5,658 nucleotides of DNA from Betaproteobacteria bacterium (lineage in GTDB: Bacteria; Pseudomonadota; Gammaproteobacteria; Burkholderiales; Rhodocyclaceae), in the NCBI GenBank assembly GCA_025997075.1, contig BNUC01000190.1, positions 1 through 5,658 on the forward strand. The letters run 5' to 3'. The translations under genes and the position numbers were made by a program. Shown here piece after piece: positions 4,111-5,658 of the stretch; the first letter of the stretch is position 1, and each line of letters starts with the position of its first letter. The notes beneath the pieces were generated by a model. It saw only the letters and a program-made list of their open reading frames with translations. It was not told the DNA's origin and made no database searches.

Positions 4111-4731
4111 GTGCCGTTTCAGCCGCCGGGTCGAGGGTGGCGGAAATGGAAACATTTCGTTCAGGATTTTCGTCGGCGATAGCCGTCAGAGCCTGTCCGT
4201 GCCCAATGCAAATAATGGAACCATTCTCACTTCCAAAAAGGTAAGCAATTACATAACTATTTGTTAAATATAAACTTATCTATAAATATCGTGATTCCGC
4301 CCGGTTTTTTTCTGCTTGGATGAGGAAGTTGCTTCCAAAAATGAAATATCTTGTGAATATCTTTCATTTGCAACAATCATGCATTGCAATTAAAAATAGA
4401 CATATATCGCACGGCAAGCTACTGGACAGCAAGGCAAAAGAGTGGGGGGAGCATGGAATCGCAACAGCCTTCTGCAATGGCGACACAACAGATGTTGATT
4501 CCTGTAGCTCATGACCAGGCTTCTGCGATGCGCCTGTCCGCAGTGTTGCAATGCGTTTTGTTAACCAGGCAGAAAGGCAAAGGTAAAATATAAGGTGTTG
4601 CCAACAATGATCTTCACATGTTGCAGGGCGCCTTCAACAAGGCGCGACGCCGTTGTTGCGTTATGCCCGACTTTTTTCTTTACCATCCCCGTTTCAGTCG
4701 CTGGTTTTCACGGGGTTTGAAAGTACGACCT
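4111..4731. other. Gene-poor gap, partly AT-rich
   Basis: No convincing gene is seen in 620 bases. The part 4245-4300 is strongly AT-rich (TTAAATATAAAC, TATAAATATC) and could hold promoters, but no -35/-10 pair is clear. Small symmetries are present: AATGG-aa-CCATT (4214-4225), GGAAG-ttg-CTTCC (4324-4336), ATGAAATAT/ATCTTTCAT (4341-4367, one mismatch), and AATATCTT twice (4345 and 4356). GCGCCTT/AAGGCGC (4628-4645) is a neat hairpin with a T-rich stretch only 25 bases later, too far for a classical terminator. The length of this gap before the flavoprotein gene suggests a regulated upstream region or a decayed gene. Confidence 0.5.
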
Positions 4732-5592
4732 ATGTCAAATTATGAAATCGTAAAGCGCGAGGATTTTTCCGACGTGACCTATCTGCTGGAGGTCAGTCAC
4801 CCGTTGATGGCCAAGGCGGCCAAACCGGGTCAGTTCGTGGTGGTGATGCTCAGCGAACACGGCGAACGGGTTCCGCTGACCATTGCCGATTTCGATCGGG
4901 AAAAGGGAACCGTCACCCTCGTCGTCCAGGCCGTCGGCAAGACGACCCGGCAAATGCAGCAGGAATGCAAGGTCGGCACGTCGCTGTACGGACTGGTCGG
5001 GCCGATGGGCATTCCCACGCCGGCTCCGCACGCCAAAAAGGTCATTTGCGTCGGCGGCGGTCTGGGCGTCGCTCCGGTCTATCCGCAAGCCCGTGCGCTC
5101 AAGGAAAGCGGGGCCTACGTCATTGGCGTGATCGGTTTCCGCACCAAGGATCTGGTGTTCTGGGAAGACAAGTTCAATGCGATCTGCGACGAATTGATCC
5201 TCTGCAGCGACGACGGCACGGTCGGATTGCACGGGCGCGTGACGGCGGGCATCGAACAGGCGCTCAAAAAACATCCGGATGTCGATGAAGTCATCGCCAT
5301 CGGCCCGCCGATCATGATGAAGAGCTGTGTCGAAACGACCCGCCCGTACAAGATCAAGACGATGGTCAGCCTGAATCCGATCATGGTCGATGGCACCGGG
5401 ATGTGCGGCGGATGCCGCGTGAAGGTGGGCGACGAGGTTAAATTCGCCTGCGTCGACGGTCCGGATTTTGACGGCCACCTCGTTGATTTCGACGATCTGA
5501 TGATGCGTCTGCGCCGCTACACCAAGGATGAACGCATGGCGCTCGAACACTGGGAAAAAGGATGCCGGATGCAGAGATCAGGTAACAGGTGA
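4732..5592 (+). CDS. Ferredoxin-NADP reductase/sulfide dehydrogenase-type FAD- and [2Fe-2S]-binding subunit (NfnA/SudB-like)
   Basis: The family contains the small subunit of NADH-dependent ferredoxin:NADP oxidoreductase (NfnA), sulfide dehydrogenase SudB and the PyrK electron-transfer subunit. With the ATG at 4732 the protein has 286 residues and begins MSNYEIVKREDFSD, aligning with the family start; an ATG at 4618 would add 38 unrelated residues. Visible parts are an FAD-binding barrel with RVPLT (46-50), a nucleotide-binding fold with VGGGLGVAP (107-115), IGPPIMM (190-196), and a C-terminal cluster module DGTGMCGGC followed by FACVDGPDFDGH. Candidate cluster ligands are D220, C225, C228 and C240. 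The three-Cys-plus-Asp pattern fits NfnA rather than the four-Cys PyrK. It would bind NADH or NADPH and pass electrons to a partner subunit with two [4Fe-4S] clusters and a second FAD. That gene normally follows directly but is not visible here. The end, RSGNR, comes from a tandem repeat. Confidence 0.9.
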   Translation: MSNYEIVKREDFSDVTYLLEVSHPLMAKAAKPGQFVVVMLSEHGERVPLTIADFDREKGTVTLVVQAVGKTTRQMQQECKVGTSLYGLVGPMGIPTPAPHAKKVICVGGGLGVAPVYPQARALKESGAYVIGVIGFRTKDLVFWEDKFNAICDELILCSDDGTVGLHGRVTAGIEQALKKHPDVDEVIAIGPPIMMKSCVETTRPYKIKTMVSLNPIMVDGTGMCGGCRVKVGDEVKFACVDGPDFDGHLVDFDDLMMRLRRYTKDERMALEHWEKGCRMQRSGNR

Positions 5593-5604
5593 CAGGTGAC
5601 AGGT
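5577..5604. repeat. Heptanucleotide tandem repeat, four units
   Basis: Four consecutive 7-base units read ATCAGGT, AACAGGT, GACAGGT and GACAGGT. The TGA stop of the flavoprotein gene (5590-5592) spans units two and three. Short heptamer arrays of this kind (GACAGGT) are known between genes in several bacterial groups and are prone to copy-number change by slippage. Confidence 0.8.
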
Positions 5605-5606
5605 AT

Positions 5607-5658
5607 ATGAGTTATGCAAAACCAACTACATCCAAACACGGCGCGGTTTTATTCAACA
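5607..5658 (+). CDS. Possible start of a downstream gene (partial, unassigned)
   Basis: Two overlapping frames are open to the window end: an ATG at 5607 (MSYAKPTTSKHGAVLFN) and an ATG at 5614 (MQNQLHPNTARFYST). Neither has a strong ribosome binding site and neither resembles the start of NfnB/GltA that would be expected after an NfnA gene. Seventeen residues are too few to decide; the stretch may also be non-coding. Confidence 0.2.
   Translation, partial: MSYAKPTTSKHGAVLFN

Noticed and set aside
4453..4593. 46-residue open frame starting MESQQPSAM
   Set aside because: The purine run GGGGGGAG lies only one base from the ATG, and the product has no recognisable feature; support is too weak to call a gene.
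4628..4682. GCGCCTT/AAGGCGC hairpin with CTTTTTTC downstream as a terminator
   Set aside because: The T run begins about 25 bases after the stem, too far for an intrinsic terminator.
4618..4731. 38-residue N-terminal extension of the flavoprotein
   Set aside because: Family members start at the EIVKRED region; the extension is Arg/Phe-rich, not a plausible signal peptide, and crosses a hairpin.
4735..5550. 271-residue open frame on the minus strand opposite the flavoprotein gene
   Set aside because: It is a His/Arg/Asp-rich mirror frame of a clearly conserved gene in GC-rich DNA, with no domain or start signal of its own.
1..5658. CRISPR arrays, tRNA or rRNA genes
   Set aside because: No evenly spaced direct repeats with unique spacers and no cloverleaf or rRNA signature were seen; the only tandem array is the heptamer at 5577-5604.

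Overview
The window looks like accessory DNA from a proteobacterium, most likely a betaproteobacterium. This is an inference from dispersed palindromic repeats typical of beta/gamma genomes, a single-domain-type response regulator with an ankyrin-like tail, an IS3 transposase end, and an NfnA/SudB-type flavoprotein. No gene here fixes the genus.

Layout. Bases 1-126 are the 3' end of an IS3-family insertion sequence (transposase C-terminus plus probable right inverted repeat). Bases 127-740 hold no convincing gene. They are packed with palindromic repeats: a 144-bp imperfect inverted repeat, two REP-like hairpins and one dRS3-like ATTCCC-N8-GGGAAT unit. Bases 640-1137 form a small transcription unit with a candidate promoter, a leader with mutually exclusive hairpins ending in a strong intrinsic terminator, a 49-residue orphan protein (898-1047) and a second strong terminator.

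Bases 1311-3240 are an accessory module on the minus strand: a broken serine recombinase, then an overlapping or nearly abutting antitoxin-toxin pair. The antitoxin joins a ribbon-helix-helix-like N-terminus to a VbhA-type Fic-inhibitor motif (SVELEG). The toxin is a Fic/DOC protein with an intact catalytic HPFHEGN and a Ser in place of the second motif glycine. The module is bracketed by two similar ~50-bp direct repeats, suggesting it arrived or could move as a unit. The recombinase has lost about 26 residues and has a stop codon where the active-site arginine should be, so it is probably immobile now.

Bases 3319-4110 (plus strand) encode a response regulator with a complete receiver domain, a low-complexity linker and an ankyrin-like C-terminal cap. 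A perfect 14-bp inverted repeat lies inside its first codons. Bases 4111-4731 are a gene-poor, partly AT-rich gap. Bases 4732-5592 encode the FAD/NAD-binding, [2Fe-2S] subunit of an NfnAB/SudAB-type NADH:ferredoxin-NADP oxidoreductase; its C-terminus and stop codon lie in a heptanucleotide tandem repeat. The catalytic partner (NfnB/GltA-like) would be expected just beyond the window but cannot be confirmed.

The most interesting items are the RHH-VbhA/Fic toxin-antitoxin module with its bracketing repeats, and the attenuator-like leader ahead of the orphan small protein.
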